This document shows positions 7,411-17,336 of a DNA stretch of 64,000 nucleotides, piece after piece (position 1 is the stretch's first letter; every line of letters begins with the position of its first letter). Under the pieces are notes generated by a model. It was not told the origin of the DNA. It worked only from the letters and a program-made list of their open reading frames with translations, and made no database searches. The stretch spans positions 1 through 64,000 of the forward strand of contig NZ_CANDNZ010000024.1 of the NCBI RefSeq assembly GCF_947387555.1, read 5' to 3'. The DNA comes from Thalassomonas sp. RHCl1. Lineage in GTDB: Bacteria > Pseudomonadota > Gammaproteobacteria > Enterobacterales > Alteromonadaceae. A program made the position numbers and the translations under genes.

Positions 7411-9231
7411 ATGCTCAGTTATAAAGCGCCGATAAGGGACATTAAATTTTTATTCGAAGATGTGTTTGACTATTACGGGCATTATCAGAAGCATCCTGAA
7501 TATGCCGAAGCGACCCCGGACCTGGTGGATGCCATTTTTGCCGAGTGTGCCAAATTCAGTGAAAATGAATTATTACCCCTAAACCAGAGTGGCGATAAAG
7601 AAGGCTGCAAGTTTGATAACGGTGTGGTGACTACGCCAAAAGGCTTCAAAGAAGCCTATCAGCAATATGTTGCCGGTGGCTGGCAGAGTCTTTCGCATCC
7701 GATAGAGCAGGGAGGTCAAGGTCTGCCGCCATCGATGGGCATGGTGAAGTCTGAAATGATGGGCACGGCAAACTGGTCCTGGGGTATGTATCCCGGCTTA
7801 AGTCATGGCGCCATGAACACTATACAAGAGCACGGCAGTGACGAACAGAAAGAGCTTTACCTGACCCGGTTGACGGAAGGTACCTGGACCGGCACTATGT
7901 GCCTGACCGAGCCCCAGTGCGGCACCGATTTAGGTCAGGTGAAAACCAAGGCGGTACCAAATGATGACGGTACTTATGATATTACCGGTACGAAAATTTT
8001 TATTTCTGCCGGCGAGCATGACTTAACGGAAAACATTGTCCATATCGTATTAGCCCGCTTGCCGGATGCACCGGAAGGTACCCGGGGAATTTCCCTGTTT
8101 ATTGTGCCTAAAATTCAATCGGATCAACAGGGTAACTTGGGTGAAGGCAATAATGTTACCTGCGGCTCTATTGAAGATAAAATGGGTATTAAAGCTTCGG
8201 CCACGGCGGTATTAAACTTTGACAATGCCAAAGGGGTATTGATCGGGCCGGAAAATAAAGGCCTGGAATGCATGTTCACCTTTATGAATACCGCCCGGGT
8301 GGGCACGGCTTTACAAGGGGTTTGTACCGCCGAATTGGCCTATCAGAATTCCTTATTATACGCCAAAGAAAGATTGTCCATGCGCTCGTTATCCGGTAAG
8401 AAAGCGCCGGAAAAAGTCGCCGACCCTATTATTGTTCACCCGGATGTTCGTAAGATGCTGATGACACAAAAGGCCATCAGTGAAGGGGGCCGGGCAATGA
8501 TTTATTATACCGCCAAATTAGTGGATGATATCGAGAGTGCGAAAACGGAAGACGAGCGTAAGGCCGCCGATGACCGCTTAGGTTTTATCACCCCTATCCT
8601 GAAGGCGTTCCTGACAGAGCTTGGCTGTGAAAGTGCCAGCCATGGTATGCAAATCTTTGGCGGTCATGGTTATATTAAAGAGTGGGGTATGGAGCAGATA
8701 GTGCGTGATGCCCGTATTTCTACCCTTTATGAAGGAACTACAGGTATTCAGGCTCTGGATTTACTTGGCCGTAAAATATTGCTGACCCGCGGGGTGGCCT
8801 TAAAAGAATTTGCCATGGAAATTCTCGGTTTCTGTAAAGATCACAGTATGATTTCCGGTTATAGCCACAAACGGCAAATGAATAAATTTATCTGGCCGCT
8901 CAGTAAAGCGGTTGCCAGCTGGCAGCAGTATTCATTGCGCATTGCCCTTAAAGCCAGGAAAGATCGTGACTTTATCGGCGCTTGCTCCGTTGATTACCTG
9001 ATGTATTCAGGTTATATCGTCATGGCTTATTTCTGGGCGCAAATGGCACAGTCCGCCTATGAAAAATTAGCCTCGGGTGTGGAAGACAGGGACTTTTACC
9101 GGGCAAAAATTAAAACGGCAGAGTTTTATTTTGAGCGTATGCTACCCCGGACCAAGTCACTGGCAAAAACCATGATGGCGGATCCGAAAACCCTGATGCA
9201 GCTGGACGGCGAGTTGTTGTCTTTCCTGTAA
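7411..9231 (+). CDS. Acyl-CoA dehydrogenase with C-terminal extension (DmdC/PA0506 type)
   Basis: A 606-residue acyl-CoA dehydrogenase, longer than the classical 380-residue enzymes because of an N-terminal acyl-CoA-DH segment and a C-terminal four-helix domain. Visible motifs are TGTMCLTEPQCGTDLGQVKT (flavin and substrate loop), ITGTKIFISAGEHD, and RDARISTLYEGTTGIQALDL, in which Glu441 is the expected catalytic base. It catalyses FAD-dependent alpha,beta-dehydrogenation of acyl-CoA, the first step of beta-oxidation; chain length is unknown. Relatives include P. aeruginosa PA0506-type FadE enzymes and the DMSP enzyme DmdC. GTCAGGAG precedes the ATG. A FadR-like operator overlaps the promoter and a strong terminator follows. 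Confidence 0.93.
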   Translation: MLSYKAPIRDIKFLFEDVFDYYGHYQKHPEYAEATPDLVDAIFAECAKFSENELLPLNQSGDKEGCKFDNGVVTTPKGFKEAYQQYVAGGWQSLSHPIEQGGQGLPPSMGMVKSEMMGTANWSWGMYPGLSHGAMNTIQEHGSDEQKELYLTRLTEGTWTGTMCLTEPQCGTDLGQVKTKAVPNDDGTYDITGTKIFISAGEHDLTENIVHIVLARLPDAPEGTRGISLFIVPKIQSDQQGNLGEGNNVTCGSIEDKMGIKASATAVLNFDNAKGVLIGPENKGLECMFTFMNTARVGTALQGVCTAELAYQNSLLYAKERLSMRSLSGKKAPEKVADPIIVHPDVRKMLMTQKAISEGGRAMIYYTAKLVDDIESAKTEDERKAADDRLGFITPILKAFLTELGCESASHGMQIFGGHGYIKEWGMEQIVRDARISTLYEGTTGIQALDLLGRKILLTRGVALKEFAMEILGFCKDHSMISGYSHKRQMNKFIWPLSKAVASWQQYSLRIALKARKDRDFIGACSVDYLMYSGYIVMAYFWAQMAQSAYEKLASGVEDRDFYRAKIKTAEFYFERMLPRTKSLAKTMMADPKTLMQLDGELLSFL

Positions 9232-9248
9232 GTTAACCAACACATGAA

Positions 9249-9284
9249 AAAAGCCCCGTTATCAGCAGATACCGGGGCTTTTTA
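9249..9284 (+). terminator. Rho-independent terminator
   Basis: The stem AAAAGCCCCG (9249-9258) pairs with CGGGGCTTTT (9273-9282) around a 14-nt loop, followed by a T-rich run. It ends the acyl-CoA dehydrogenase transcript. Confidence 0.85.
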
Positions 9285-9287
9285 TTT

Positions 9288-9648
9288 ACAGGAAGTAATG
9301 TATGTCATGAGTTCACGGATGAACAGGAATGACGTATTTACAGGAAGTAATGTATGTCATGAGTTCACGGATGAACAGGAATGATGTATTTACAGGAAGT
9401 AATGTATGTCATGAGTTCACGGATGAACAGGAATGACGCATTCACAGGAAGTAATGTATGTCATGAGTTCAAGGATGAACAGGAATGACGCATTCACAGG
9501 AAGTAATGTATGTCATGAGTTCACGGATGAACAGGAATGACGCATTTACAGGAAGTAATGTATGTCATGAGTTCACGGATGAACAGGAGCAATTATGTTC
9601 AGGAAGAACGGTATATTGCGGGTTCATGGATGAACAGGTGCAATGCTC
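9288..9648. repeat. 52-bp tandem repeat array (about 7 copies) with embedded hairpins
   Basis: Direct repeats of 52 bp begin at 9288, 9340, 9392, 9444, 9496 and 9548, with a diverged last copy from about 9599. Each unit starts ACAGGAAGTAATGTATG and contains GTTCACGGATGAAC, a 5-bp inverted repeat (GTTCA/TGAAC) with a 4-nt loop. The loop varies (CGGA, AGGA, TGGA) while the stem is constant. The unit is not a multiple of three and no frame stays open, so it is non-coding. The array fills the gap between the acyl-CoA dehydrogenase terminator and the convergent acyltransferase gene. Confidence 0.95.
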
Positions 9649-9657
9649 CTCCTGAGC

Positions 9658-10560
9658 TTAGCGGGATAACTTTTCAATCAACTTATCTTTAGCTAACCAG
9701 CGCTCATTAAGCCACTGCTGGAAGCGGGCCTTAAAACCGGCATCTTCAAAATAGTCGCCGATAATATGCTCTGATACCGGCAGTTGCTCAATATCTATAA
9801 TGACTTCCTTAAGTTTTCCGGTCAGCATATCCATCATAACATGACCGGAATTGTCAGGATAAATCAGGGTAATGTTTAATACTTTGTCAAATTGCGAGCC
9901 CAGGGCGGCCAGGGTAAAGGCGATACCGCCGGCTTTAGGCGGCAGCAGGTGTTTAAAGTGGCTGTTTTGCTCTTTCTGCTTTTGTGGGCTGCAGCGGGTG
10001 CCTTCGACAAAATTGATGATAGTCGTGGGCTGCTGCTTAAAATGCCTGCAGGAGTTTTTCGTTGTTTCTATGTCCTTACCCTTAAGGTGGGGGTTTTCTT
10101 CAATAAAACGCTTGCTGTAGCGCTTCATAAAGGGCATATCCAGTGCCCAGCAAGCCATGCCTAAAAAGGGCACCTTGCGCAGATCTTCTTTCAGGAAAAA
10201 CTTTGGCTCGGGAATCCGGCTGCGGGCAAAGTTTGCCAGTACCATGATATCGAGCCAGCTCTGATGGTTGGCGATAAGCAGGTACCAGGATTTTTTGTTG
10301 AGGTTGTCACCGCCGCGGATCTGCCAGTTGATGTTATTGAATAAGGTCATAATGGCAAAGTTGCCCCAGGCCCATAACCGGTAGATCATATGCATGGGGT
10401 GATAAAGCATTCTTCGGGCGCGGGAAAAGGGCAGCAACAGCTTTATCAGGCCGCCGAGAAAAACTAAAGAGCCGCAAAAACTCAGGTTAAGGCAAAACAA
10501 GACAAAAGCCAGGGGGAAGATAATAAATCCGGGTAAAGCACTGAGCATGGCTGGTAGCAA
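9658..10560 (-). CDS. PlsC-family acyltransferase (YihG-like)
   Basis: A 300-residue membrane acyltransferase. The N-terminus is hydrophobic (residues 1-40). The catalytic NHX4D motif appears as NHQSWLD, followed by the acceptor-binding blocks KFFLKEDLRKVPFLGMACW and FVEGTRCSP (the EGTR motif). These are features of 1-acyl-glycerol-3-phosphate acyltransferases; the length and block spacing resemble E. coli YihG and YihG-like paralogues rather than the shorter PlsC. It probably adds an acyl chain to lysophosphatidate in the inner membrane. It is monocistronic, convergent with the upstream acyl-CoA dehydrogenase and separated from it by the 52-bp repeats. Confidence 0.85.
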   Translation of the reverse strand: MLPAMLSALPGFIIFPLAFVLFCLNLSFCGSLVFLGGLIKLLLPFSRARRMLYHPMHMIYRLWAWGNFAIMTLFNNINWQIRGGDNLNKKSWYLLIANHQSWLDIMVLANFARSRIPEPKFFLKEDLRKVPFLGMACWALDMPFMKRYSKRFIEENPHLKGKDIETTKNSCRHFKQQPTTIINFVEGTRCSPQKQKEQNSHFKHLLPPKAGGIAFTLAALGSQFDKVLNITLIYPDNSGHVMMDMLTGKLKEVIIDIEQLPVSEHIIGDYFEDAGFKARFQQWLNERWLAKDKLIEKLSR

Positions 10561-10715
10561 TCTCTCTTAGAATACTTGATGAAAAGGCGCTACTTTACCG
10601 ATATTTTAGCAAAAAGGGTACTGGTTTATTAGTTACATATGTACGCTGAATTGTTGATTCTTAAGCTTTTTATCTTATTTTCAGTGAGGATCACTGATAA
10701 AAAAATTCAGCCAAT

Positions 10716-10742
10716 AAAAAACCCTGCAAAAGCAGGGTTTTA
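10716..10742 (-). terminator. Rho-independent terminator of fadE
   Basis: AAAACCCTGC and GCAGGGTTTT form a 10-bp stem with a 4-nt loop between 10718 and 10741. On the minus strand it is followed by a T-run. It lies 22 nt past the fadE stop. A small inverted repeat TCAGTG/CACTGA at 10681-10697 lies further downstream. Confidence 0.85.
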
Positions 10743-10764
10743 GCATTAACCATTAAAAAGGTTT

Positions 10765-13227
10765 TTATGCGGCGTGGGGCTGGTTTTTATCCTCACCCGT
10801 TAATAAAGATTTGTCCGCGACTAAATCAGCCGGATCGAAATCATCGACATCGATAGCGGCTTTACGGCCGGCTTCGGCGCGGCGTAATAATTCGGCTTCC
10901 GTTTCATTGATGGCGCCACAGGCTAAACCTTGCTCTGCCACTTCGTTTAAGCGGTAGAAAGGCAGCTTAGTGCCAACTGCGCGGCAAACTTTTTCAAAAA
11001 TCGGCTCACAGGCAACGATATCATCCAGGGTTTGCTCTAACTGTCCCATCAGGTTGCTGTCTTCGCGGGTCAGGTATTGACCTTCGCCTAAACGGCTTCT
11101 GGCATCACCTGGCGTTTGTAACAAGCGGGCAACCTGGTGATCTCTTTTATCTGAAGGTTTGGTTAACCAGCAGCCCAGAGGCAATACCAGTACTCTTAAT
11201 GCTTTGCCGACAATCTTATTCGGGAAGTTAGTCAGTAAGGCATCCATGGCCTGTTGAATATTGTACAAGCAATCTTCCACCGCCCATTGCATCAACGGCA
11301 GGTCTTCGGCTCTGCGTCCTTCATCGTTAAAACGTTTTAAGGTGGCAGACGCCAGGTACAGATAACTTAGCATATCACCTAAGCGCGCTGAAACACGTTC
11401 TCTGCGCTTGAGATCGCCGCCCAGGGTCAACATGGCAACATCGGATAACATTGCCAGGTTTGAGCTGAAACGCGTCATTAACTGATAGTAACGGCGGGTT
11501 TCGTCCTGATAAGGGGTTTTCAGTAAACGCGAGCCGGATAAGGAGAACCACAGGCTGCGGAAAATATTGCTGACGGCGAAACCGACATGGCCAAACAGAG
11601 CGTGGTCAAAATCATCCAATGCCTGCTTGCTGTCTTTGTTGCCGGCGGCTTGCAATTCTGCCAGTACGTAAGGATGACAGCGGATGGCGCCCTGACCGTA
11701 GATGATCATGTTACGGGTCAGGATATTGGCTCCTTCTACCGTGATGGCAACAGGTGCGCCCTGGTAACCGCGGGCAAGGTAGTTATTTGGCCCCATGCAA
11801 ATGCCTTTACCGCCGTGGATATCCATGGAGTCGGTAACACAGGCACGCATTTTTTCAGTTAAGTGGTATTTGGCGATGGCGGAAATAACCGAAGGTTTCT
11901 CGCCCAGATCGATGGCGCCGGTAGACATGGTGGTTACCGCATCCATCAGATAGGCATTACCGCCGATACGACCCAGTGCTTCTTCAATACCTTCCATTTT
12001 ACCTATAGGTAATTTGAACTGGCGGCGGATACGGCTATAGGCGCCGGTCGCCATGGCTAGTGATTTGATACCGCCGGCACTGGTTGAAGGCAGGGTAATT
12101 GCGCGGCCAACCGATAAACATTCCACCAGCATACGCCAGCCCTGGCCGGCCATTTTAGGACCACCGATAATAAAGTCGAGTGGTACAAAAACATCTTTAC
12201 CTTGGGTCGGACCATTTTGGAAAGGTACGTTAAGCGGGAAATGGCGGCGGCCGGTGATCACGCCATCAAGGTCGGTAGGGATCAGGGCACAGGTAATGCC
12301 GAGGTCTTCTTCATCGCCAAGTAAGCCGTCGGGATCTTGTAATTTAAAGGCCAGACCCAATACGGTCGCCACAGGCGCCAGGGTAATATAACGTTTGTCC
12401 CAGGTAAGGCGCATACCCAGCACTTCTTTACCTTCAAACTCACCTTTACAGACCACACCGAAATCTGGAATAGCTCCGGCATCTGAGCCGGCTTCCGGGC
12501 TGGTTAGGGCAAAACAGGGGATCTCTTCACCTTTCACCAGGCGCGGCAGGTAATAATCTTGCTGTTCTTTGGTACCGTAGTGCTGTAATAACTCACCCGG
12601 ACCTAATGAATTAGGTACGCCTACGGTGCTGGATAACACGCTGCTGGCACCGGTAAGTTTTTGCAATACCCGTGACTGGGCATAAGCGCAAAACTCCAGG
12701 CCGCCGTATTTTTTCTTGATGATCATGGCAAAGAACTTGTTGTCTTTTAAGTACTGCCAGATTTCAGGGGAAAGGTCTGCTCTTTCATGTGTGGTATGCC
12801 AGTCGTCTATCATGGCGCACACTTCTTCAACCGGTCCGTCTAAAAATGCCTGTTCTTCTGCGCTTAAACGCGGCTGTGGGAAATTATGCAGTTTCTGCCA
12901 GTCCGGCGCACCGCGGAATAAATCGGCATCGAACCAGGTGGTACCGGCATTAATGGCTTCCTGCTCGGTGCGGGACATCTCCGGCATAATCCCTTTGTAT
13001 AACGCCAGTAAAGGGCTGGTGATATACTGCTTTCTGAAGTTGGTGACATTAAGGGGCAGGGCAACTAAAGCGAACACCACCCAACCAACAAATGAGATCA
13101 CAGAGAAAAAAGTACCCAGCAGCATCAGTACGGCAAACGCCAGGGTATAGCTTGACAAACTGGCTCTGGAATAAGCCATAAACCAGCTCAACGCTATTGC
13201 ACTGGTTATCCAAATTAAAATATCCAC
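10765..13227 (-). CDS. fadE: Acyl-CoA dehydrogenase FadE
   Basis: An 820-residue protein, close to E. coli FadE (814). Two or three hydrophobic segments lie in residues 1-75, consistent with membrane association, followed by the acyl-CoA dehydrogenase core: [17 protein letters not shown] (flavin loop), a [20 protein letters not shown] block and [15 protein letters not shown], in which Glu498 is the expected base. The C-terminal 250 residues form the FadE-specific domain. It performs the first step of fatty-acid beta-oxidation. A FadR-like operator TGGTCTGACCT lies 21 bp upstream of the ATG, so repression by FadR and induction by long-chain acyl-CoA are likely. It is divergent from fumC. Confidence 0.96.
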   Translation of the reverse strand: MDILIWITSAIALSWFMAYSRASLSSYTLAFAVLMLLGTFFSVISFVGWVVFALVALPLNVTNFRKQYITSPLLALYKGIMPEMSRTEQEAINAGTTWFDADLFRGAPDWQKLHNFPQPRLSAEEQAFLDGPVEEVCAMIDDWHTTHERADLSPEIWQYLKDNKFFAMIIKKKYGGLEFCAYAQSRVLQKLTGASSVLSSTVGVPNSLGPGELLQHYGTKEQQDYYLPRLVKGEEIPCFALTSPEAGSDAGAIPDFGVVCKGEFEGKEVLGMRLTWDKRYITLAPVATVLGLAFKLQDPDGLLGDEEDLGITCALIPTDLDGVITGRRHFPLNVPFQNGPTQGKDVFVPLDFIIGGPKMAGQGWRMLVECLSVGRAITLPSTSAGGIKSLAMATGAYSRIRRQFKLPIGKMEGIEEALGRIGGNAYLMDAVTTMSTGAIDLGEKPSVISAIAKYHLTEKMRACVTDSMDIHGGKGICMGPNNYLARGYQGAPVAITVEGANILTRNMIIYGQGAIRCHPYVLAELQAAGNKDSKQALDDFDHALFGHVGFAVSNIFRSLWFSLSGSRLLKTPYQDETRRYYQLMTRFSSNLAMLSDVAMLTLGGDLKRRERVSARLGDMLSYLYLASATLKRFNDEGRRAEDLPLMQWAVEDCLYNIQQAMDALLTNFPNKIVGKALRVLVLPLGCWLTKPSDKRDHQVARLLQTPGDARSRLGEGQYLTREDSNLMGQLEQTLDDIVACEPIFEKVCRAVGTKLPFYRLNEVAEQGLACGAINETEAELLRRAEAGRKAAIDVDDFDPADLVADKSLLTGEDKNQPHAA

Positions 13228-13247
13228 AAAATTTCCTTAATATCTAG

Positions 13248-13258
13248 AGGTCAGACCA
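13248..13258. promoter_or_regulatory. FadR-like operator of fadE
   Basis: Read on the minus strand the sequence is TGGTCTGACCT, which contains the full FadR core TGGTCNGACC. It lies 21 bp upstream of the fadE ATG, in the leader or just downstream of the promoter, a position suited to repression. The pairing with the site at 7328-7338 strengthens both. Confidence 0.7.
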
Positions 13259-13473
13259 CATAGCTATAGAGTAAAGCGAAGGGCTGTTAATTTCAAATAT
13301 TTTTTATTTACTGCTTCAGCTTTGGCTTTATCTTTTAGTTATAGGCCATTTTTATTATTTGCACCTTAATGGTGAAAGTCATGACTCCTTATAGCGGTTT
13401 ATTAACTAGAATTAGTGTTAACGGCTGTTACTAACACTTGCGCCCGCAAGTGCCATAAGCCCGGGAGTTCAAG

Positions 13474-14877
13474 ATGATTTCATATCGACTCGAAAGTGAT
13501 TCCTTTGGTGAATTACCCGTTCCTGATGATAAATATTATGGCGCGCAAACCGCCCGGTCATTAATCAACTTCGCCATTGGCGATGAAACCTTGCCTAAAC
13601 CGCTCATTCGCGCCTTGGGGGTGGTGAAACAAGCCGCCGCGCAGGTGAATATGGACTTTGGTTTGCTGCCCAAGGCGCTTGGCGAAGTGATCATCGCCGC
13701 CGCCGCTGAAGTTGCGGCAGGGGAGCTTGACCATCACTTTCCCCTGTCGGTGTGGCAAACCGGCTCAGGCACCCAAAGCAATATGAATTGTAACGAAGTG
13801 ATTGCCAACCGCGCTATTGTCATGCTTGGCGGCGAAAAGGGCTCGAAAACGCCGGTGCATCCCAATGATCATTGTAATATGGGGCAGTCATCCAATGATA
13901 CTTTTCCGACAGCTATGCATATTGCCGCGGTGGAAGAAATTAATTTAGGTCTAATACCGGCGCTGCATAGTTTAAAAGATGCGTTGAAGAAAAAATCTAT
14001 TGCTTTTGAGCACCTGGTTAAAATCGGCCGTACCCATATGCAAGATGCGACCCCTTTGACCTTGGGACAGGAATTTTCCGGATACTATGCGCAAGTGGAG
14101 CATGGCATACGCAGAATTGAAGCTGTGCTGCCGGCCTTGTATCAGCTTGCCCAGGGCGGCACGGCCGTAGGTACAGGATTAAATGCCATGGCGGGTTTTG
14201 ATATCAAGTTTGCCCGGCAAGTGGCGAAAATCACTCAGTTTCCTTTTGTCAGCGCCGACAATAAATTTGAAGCTTTGGCGGCCCATGATGCCCTGGTGGA
14301 AGCGAGCGGCGCTTTAAATACCCTGGCGGTAAGTTTGATGAAAATTGCTAATGATATCCGTTTACTTGGCTCCGGCCCCCGTTGCGGTATTGGGGAAATT
14401 TGCCTGCCGGAAAATGAGCCTGGCTCATCTATTATGCCGGGTAAGGTAAATCCGACCCAATGCGAGGCGTTAACCATGATTGCTGCCCAAGTGATGGGTA
14501 ATCATACCTGCATCAGTGTTGCCGGGGCTAACGGGCATTTTCAGCTTAATGTCTTTAAACCTGTGATGATTTATAACCTGTTGCAATCGATCCGTCTTTT
14601 GGGAGACGGCTGTACCAGCTTTACCGAGAAATGTATTAAAGGCATCAGCGCCAATGAGCAAAGGATCAATGAATTAAGGGATCGCTCTTTGATGCTGGTG
14701 ACGGCGCTTAACCCGCATATCGGTTATGACAATGCCGCTAAAATTGCCAAAAAAGCCCATCAGGAGGGGATGAGTTTACTGGACGCGGCGCTGGCGCTTA
14801 AGCTGTTAACCAAAGAGCAATTTGAAGCCTGGGTTGTACCTGAAAACATGACCGGCAATGGGGGCGAAAAAACGTAA
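13474..14877 (+). CDS. fumC: Class II fumarate hydratase FumC
   Basis: A 467-residue class II fumarase, the same length as E. coli FumC. It catalyses reversible hydration of fumarate to malate in the TCA cycle. The family signature [11 protein letters not shown] is at residues 317-327, with catalytic Ser318; other conserved blocks are [28 protein letters not shown] and [17 protein letters not shown]. It is oxygen-stable, needing no iron-sulfur cluster. GGGAG precedes the ATG by 6 nt. The gene is divergent from fadE across 246 bp and appears monocistronic. Confidence 0.97.
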   Translation: MISYRLESDSFGELPVPDDKYYGAQTARSLINFAIGDETLPKPLIRALGVVKQAAAQVNMDFGLLPKALGEVIIAAAAEVAAGELDHHFPLSVWQTGSGTQSNMNCNEVIANRAIVMLGGEKGSKTPVHPNDHCNMGQSSNDTFPTAMHIAAVEEINLGLIPALHSLKDALKKKSIAFEHLVKIGRTHMQDATPLTLGQEFSGYYAQVEHGIRRIEAVLPALYQLAQGGTAVGTGLNAMAGFDIKFARQVAKITQFPFVSADNKFEALAAHDALVEASGALNTLAVSLMKIANDIRLLGSGPRCGIGEICLPENEPGSSIMPGKVNPTQCEALTMIAAQVMGNHTCISVAGANGHFQLNVFKPVMIYNLLQSIRLLGDGCTSFTEKCIKGISANEQRINELRDRSLMLVTALNPHIGYDNAAKIAKKAHQEGMSLLDAALALKLLTKEQFEAWVVPENMTGNGGEKT

Positions 14878-15033
14878 TGCCAGTTTGACAAGTGAGTTTG
14901 ACTTTACTGATCCGATGAGTTGCTGACTTTATGATTTTCCTTTGTTATATTCGAACTATTACAATAAGGGGCAAAGCTGCCAAGCAGGTTTTGCCGTTAT
15001 CATTTAAGGAAAAAAATAAGGGGAAAACAGCAT

Positions 15034-15441
15034 ATGAGTCTACAAATGGAAACTTGCCTGCAGCAATGGCATGACGTGGTTAAACACCAGGATATGGCGC
15101 TATTAAACGATATCCTGGCGGATGAGGTGGAGTTTCATTCTCCCACGGTGTGGAAACCTAAAGAAGGTAAGCAAATCACTGCCTATATCTTAAAAACCGT
15201 GATGGGCATTTTTCAGGACTTTACCTACCACCGCCAGTTTGTTTCCGGTAACAGTGTGGTACTGGAGTTTTCCGCTATGGTGGCGGGAAAAAATATCAAG
15301 GGTATAGACATGATCCGCTGGAATGAGCAGGGGAAAATTGAGCATTTTGAAGTGATGCTAAGGCCGTTAAACGGTTTGCAGGCGATGCTGGAAATCATGA
15401 CGGCAGATCTGCAAAAAGCCGGATTTGTGCCCAAAGATTAA
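15034..15441 (+). CDS. NTF2-like/SnoaL-type domain protein
   Basis: A 135-residue cone-fold protein of the NTF2/SnoaL superfamily: an N-terminal helix pair (QQWHDVVKHQDMALLNDILA), then DEVEFHSPTVWKPKEGK and the beta sheet with VVLEFSAMVAGKNIKGIDMIRWNEQGKIEHFEVMLRPL. Such proteins bind small hydrophobic ligands or act as isomerases, but no catalytic dyad can be assigned here. AAGGGG precedes the ATG by about 9 nt. It lies between fumC and a YafJ-like gene on the same strand, with its own intergenic region on each side. Function unknown. Confidence 0.8.
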   Translation: MSLQMETCLQQWHDVVKHQDMALLNDILADEVEFHSPTVWKPKEGKQITAYILKTVMGIFQDFTYHRQFVSGNSVVLEFSAMVAGKNIKGIDMIRWNEQGKIEHFEVMLRPLNGLQAMLEIMTADLQKAGFVPKD

Positions 15442-15453
15442 CAATTAGTTTCT

Positions 15454-15493
15454 GCAGATTAAGGTGGATGAATCATCAGTCACTTTAATCTGC
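15454..15493 (+). terminator. Candidate hairpin after NTF2-like gene
   Basis: GCAGATTAAGGTG at 15454-15466 pairs with CACTTTAATCTGC at 15481-15493 over 13 positions, with one G-T wobble and a 14-nt loop. It starts 12 nt after the stop codon. There is no clear T-run, so its strength as a terminator is uncertain. Confidence 0.4.
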
Positions 15494-15658
15494 TAACCTC
15501 ATAAATTTCCTTTCTATTTTCGATCCATTTTTTACTGATGATCTTGCACTCATAACAGGGTAAATTACTATTATGCTAAGAGCCTTTTTCTGGCATATTA
15601 AAATGGCTTTATCGGCAACTTAATTAAAAGAATATATTCATTTAAGGGTATTAAATTT

Positions 15659-16468
15659 ATGTGTGAATTGCTCGCTATGAGTGCCAACGTCCCCACCGAT
15701 ATCTGTTTTAGTTTTACCGGCTTAATGCAGCGGGGCGGTAATACCGGTCCCCATAAAGATGGCTGGGGAGTGACTTTTTATGAAGGCAAAGGTTGTCGTA
15801 GTTTTAAAGATCCTATGCCCAGCGCCCACTCTCCCATTGCCCGGCTGGTCACGGAATACCCTATCAAAAGTGAAGCGGTGATTTGTCATATCCGTCAGGC
15901 CAATTCCGGTGCCGTTTGTTTGGAAAATACCCATCCCTTTACCCGGCAAATGTGGGGCAAGAACTGGACTTATGCCCACAACGGTCAGCTAAAAGGTTTC
16001 ATGGAAACTTTCCCGGTGAAGCTGCATTTACCCGTTGGTACTACAGACAGTGAGCATGCCTTTTGTTGGATATTGGATCAAATTCATTACCAGTTTGGTG
16101 ACCAACAGCCGCCAGCTTGCGAGTTATTTGCTTTTATTGCTAGCTTGAGTGAACGTATCAATCAATATGGGGTGTTTAATGTCATTATCACCAACGGTGA
16201 AAGTCTGTTTGCCTTTTGCTCGAATAATTTACATTGGATCACCCGCCGGGCGCCCTTTGGCAGAGCCAGTTTGATCGATGCTGAAATGCTGGTGGATTTT
16301 AAGCAGGAAACCAGTGATAAAGATATAGTGACGGTGATTGCCACCCAGCCGCTGACGGATGATGAAACCTGGCATAAAATGTTGCCGGGGCAGTGGCAAT
16401 TGTTTTGTCTGGGGGAATCTATTGCTTGCGGGCAAATGGCGGTAGCTGAAACCAGTAAGGCGGAATAG
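15659..16468 (+). CDS. Class II glutamine amidotransferase (YafJ-like)
   Basis: A 269-residue N-terminal-nucleophile amidotransferase. The catalytic Cys2 follows the initiator Met (MCELLAMSANVP), and the conserved blocks GPHKDGWGVTFYEG, ICHIRQANSGAV, NTHPFTRQMWGKNWTYAHNGQ and GTTDSEHAFCWIL form the glutaminase site. It resembles E. coli YafJ, a stand-alone glutaminase domain of the GlxB/PurF type whose partner is unknown; a related role is the EgtC-like gamma-glutamyl hydrolase. Processing would expose Cys2. The gene appears monocistronic and ends at a hairpin shared with the convergent DUF3108 gene. Confidence 0.9.
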   Translation: MCELLAMSANVPTDICFSFTGLMQRGGNTGPHKDGWGVTFYEGKGCRSFKDPMPSAHSPIARLVTEYPIKSEAVICHIRQANSGAVCLENTHPFTRQMWGKNWTYAHNGQLKGFMETFPVKLHLPVGTTDSEHAFCWILDQIHYQFGDQQPPACELFAFIASLSERINQYGVFNVIITNGESLFAFCSNNLHWITRRAPFGRASLIDAEMLVDFKQETSDKDIVTVIATQPLTDDETWHKMLPGQWQLFCLGESIACGQMAVAETSKAE

Positions 16469-16481
16469 TTTTACCTGGAGA

Positions 16482-16505
16482 AGGGTAACGAATGTTCGTT
16501 ACCCT
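16482..16505. terminator. Hairpin between convergent genes
   Basis: AGGGTAACGAA (16482-16492) and TTCGTTACCCT (16495-16505) form an 11-bp perfect stem with a 2-nt apex. It lies between the YafJ-like stop (16468) and the DUF3108 stop (16527). The flanking T-runs are weak, so it may be a bidirectional terminator or an mRNA-stabilising hairpin. Confidence 0.55.
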
Positions 16506-16526
16506 AAAATTGGTAAGCAAGGGGGA

Positions 16527-17306
16527 TTAATGAGGCTGTTTTTCTTTCGAAGGTAGCGAGGCTGTGACTGCTTTGCCGTCTACCTTTAAGTCTGTTAACT
16601 GGGCTTCAAATTGTTTAACCCCGGCTTTCACCTGAAAGAGTTTTACCAGCAGGTAGTCCAGTTCAGGAGCAAACCAGGCATAGGTGATACGTTTCTTGTC
16701 CACCACTTCCCGTTTGAATTTCACCGCTTTTACCAAACCGTAGGGCAGGAGCAATTCTTCTTCGCCGTCATACTGGTAAACATAATTCTTGATTTTTCCG
16801 GAGCTTTTGATCACCGGATAGACAAAATGTTTTTGCTCTGGATGCGCCAATAAATTGAGGCGGTTTTGTAAATGATAACTCAGGGGATCCTGCAGGTTCT
16901 GGCTGAAATCAGCCTTAATCGCCTGTTGCTCTTTGACATCAAAAGCACTGTTATTGGCAAAGTCATACTGCCATTCATAATGCTTGTCGCGGCCGGTGCC
17001 TTCCCGGTCGTACTTATAATGTTGGGGGATAACCTTGTTATTTTTGACTTGGACAATGGATGACTCTTTTCGGGTATCAGAAAAGATCAGCCATTCAATA
17101 TCTGTACTGTAGCTATAGCGGGCGCTGCCATCCTCCTGGTAGCTTAGCTGGCGGCTGGCAGTGCCCACGGGATCGTCTTTATGAATAATGCTGTAGGAGG
17201 CAGTAAAAGGTTTTACTCCTATATCATTTGCTGCTGGCTCACCGGCAAAGGCCGAAAAGGACGGACAAAGCGCCGCGACAAACAAAGGATATAATTTTTT
17301 CAACAT
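16527..17306 (-). CDS. DUF3108 domain-containing periplasmic protein
   Basis: A 259-residue exported protein with a signal peptide (MLKKLYPLFVAALCPSFSAFA, cleavage after residue 21). The mature part has the DUF3108 pattern: PFTASYSI near the start, SYQEDGSARYSYSTDIEWL, then VYQYDGEEELLLPYGLVKAVKFKRE and KRITYAWFAPELDYLLVKLFQ. It is a beta-rich fold of unknown function, thought to be lipocalin-like. In many gammaproteobacteria it sits directly after purN, as here, 30 bp beyond the purN stop on the same strand, so co-transcription with purMN is likely. Confidence 0.88.
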   Translation of the reverse strand: MLKKLYPLFVAALCPSFSAFAGEPAANDIGVKPFTASYSIIHKDDPVGTASRQLSYQEDGSARYSYSTDIEWLIFSDTRKESSIVQVKNNKVIPQHYKYDREGTGRDKHYEWQYDFANNSAFDVKEQQAIKADFSQNLQDPLSYHLQNRLNLLAHPEQKHFVYPVIKSSGKIKNYVYQYDGEEELLLPYGLVKAVKFKREVVDKKRITYAWFAPELDYLLVKLFQVKAGVKQFEAQLTDLKVDGKAVTASLPSKEKQPH

Positions 17307-17336
17307 GTTACTACCTCTTGAACTTAGTTCTTTTTA

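Noticed and set aside
9288-9648. CRISPR array
   Set aside because: The whole 52-bp unit repeats without unique spacers, and there are no cas genes. It is a simple tandem array.
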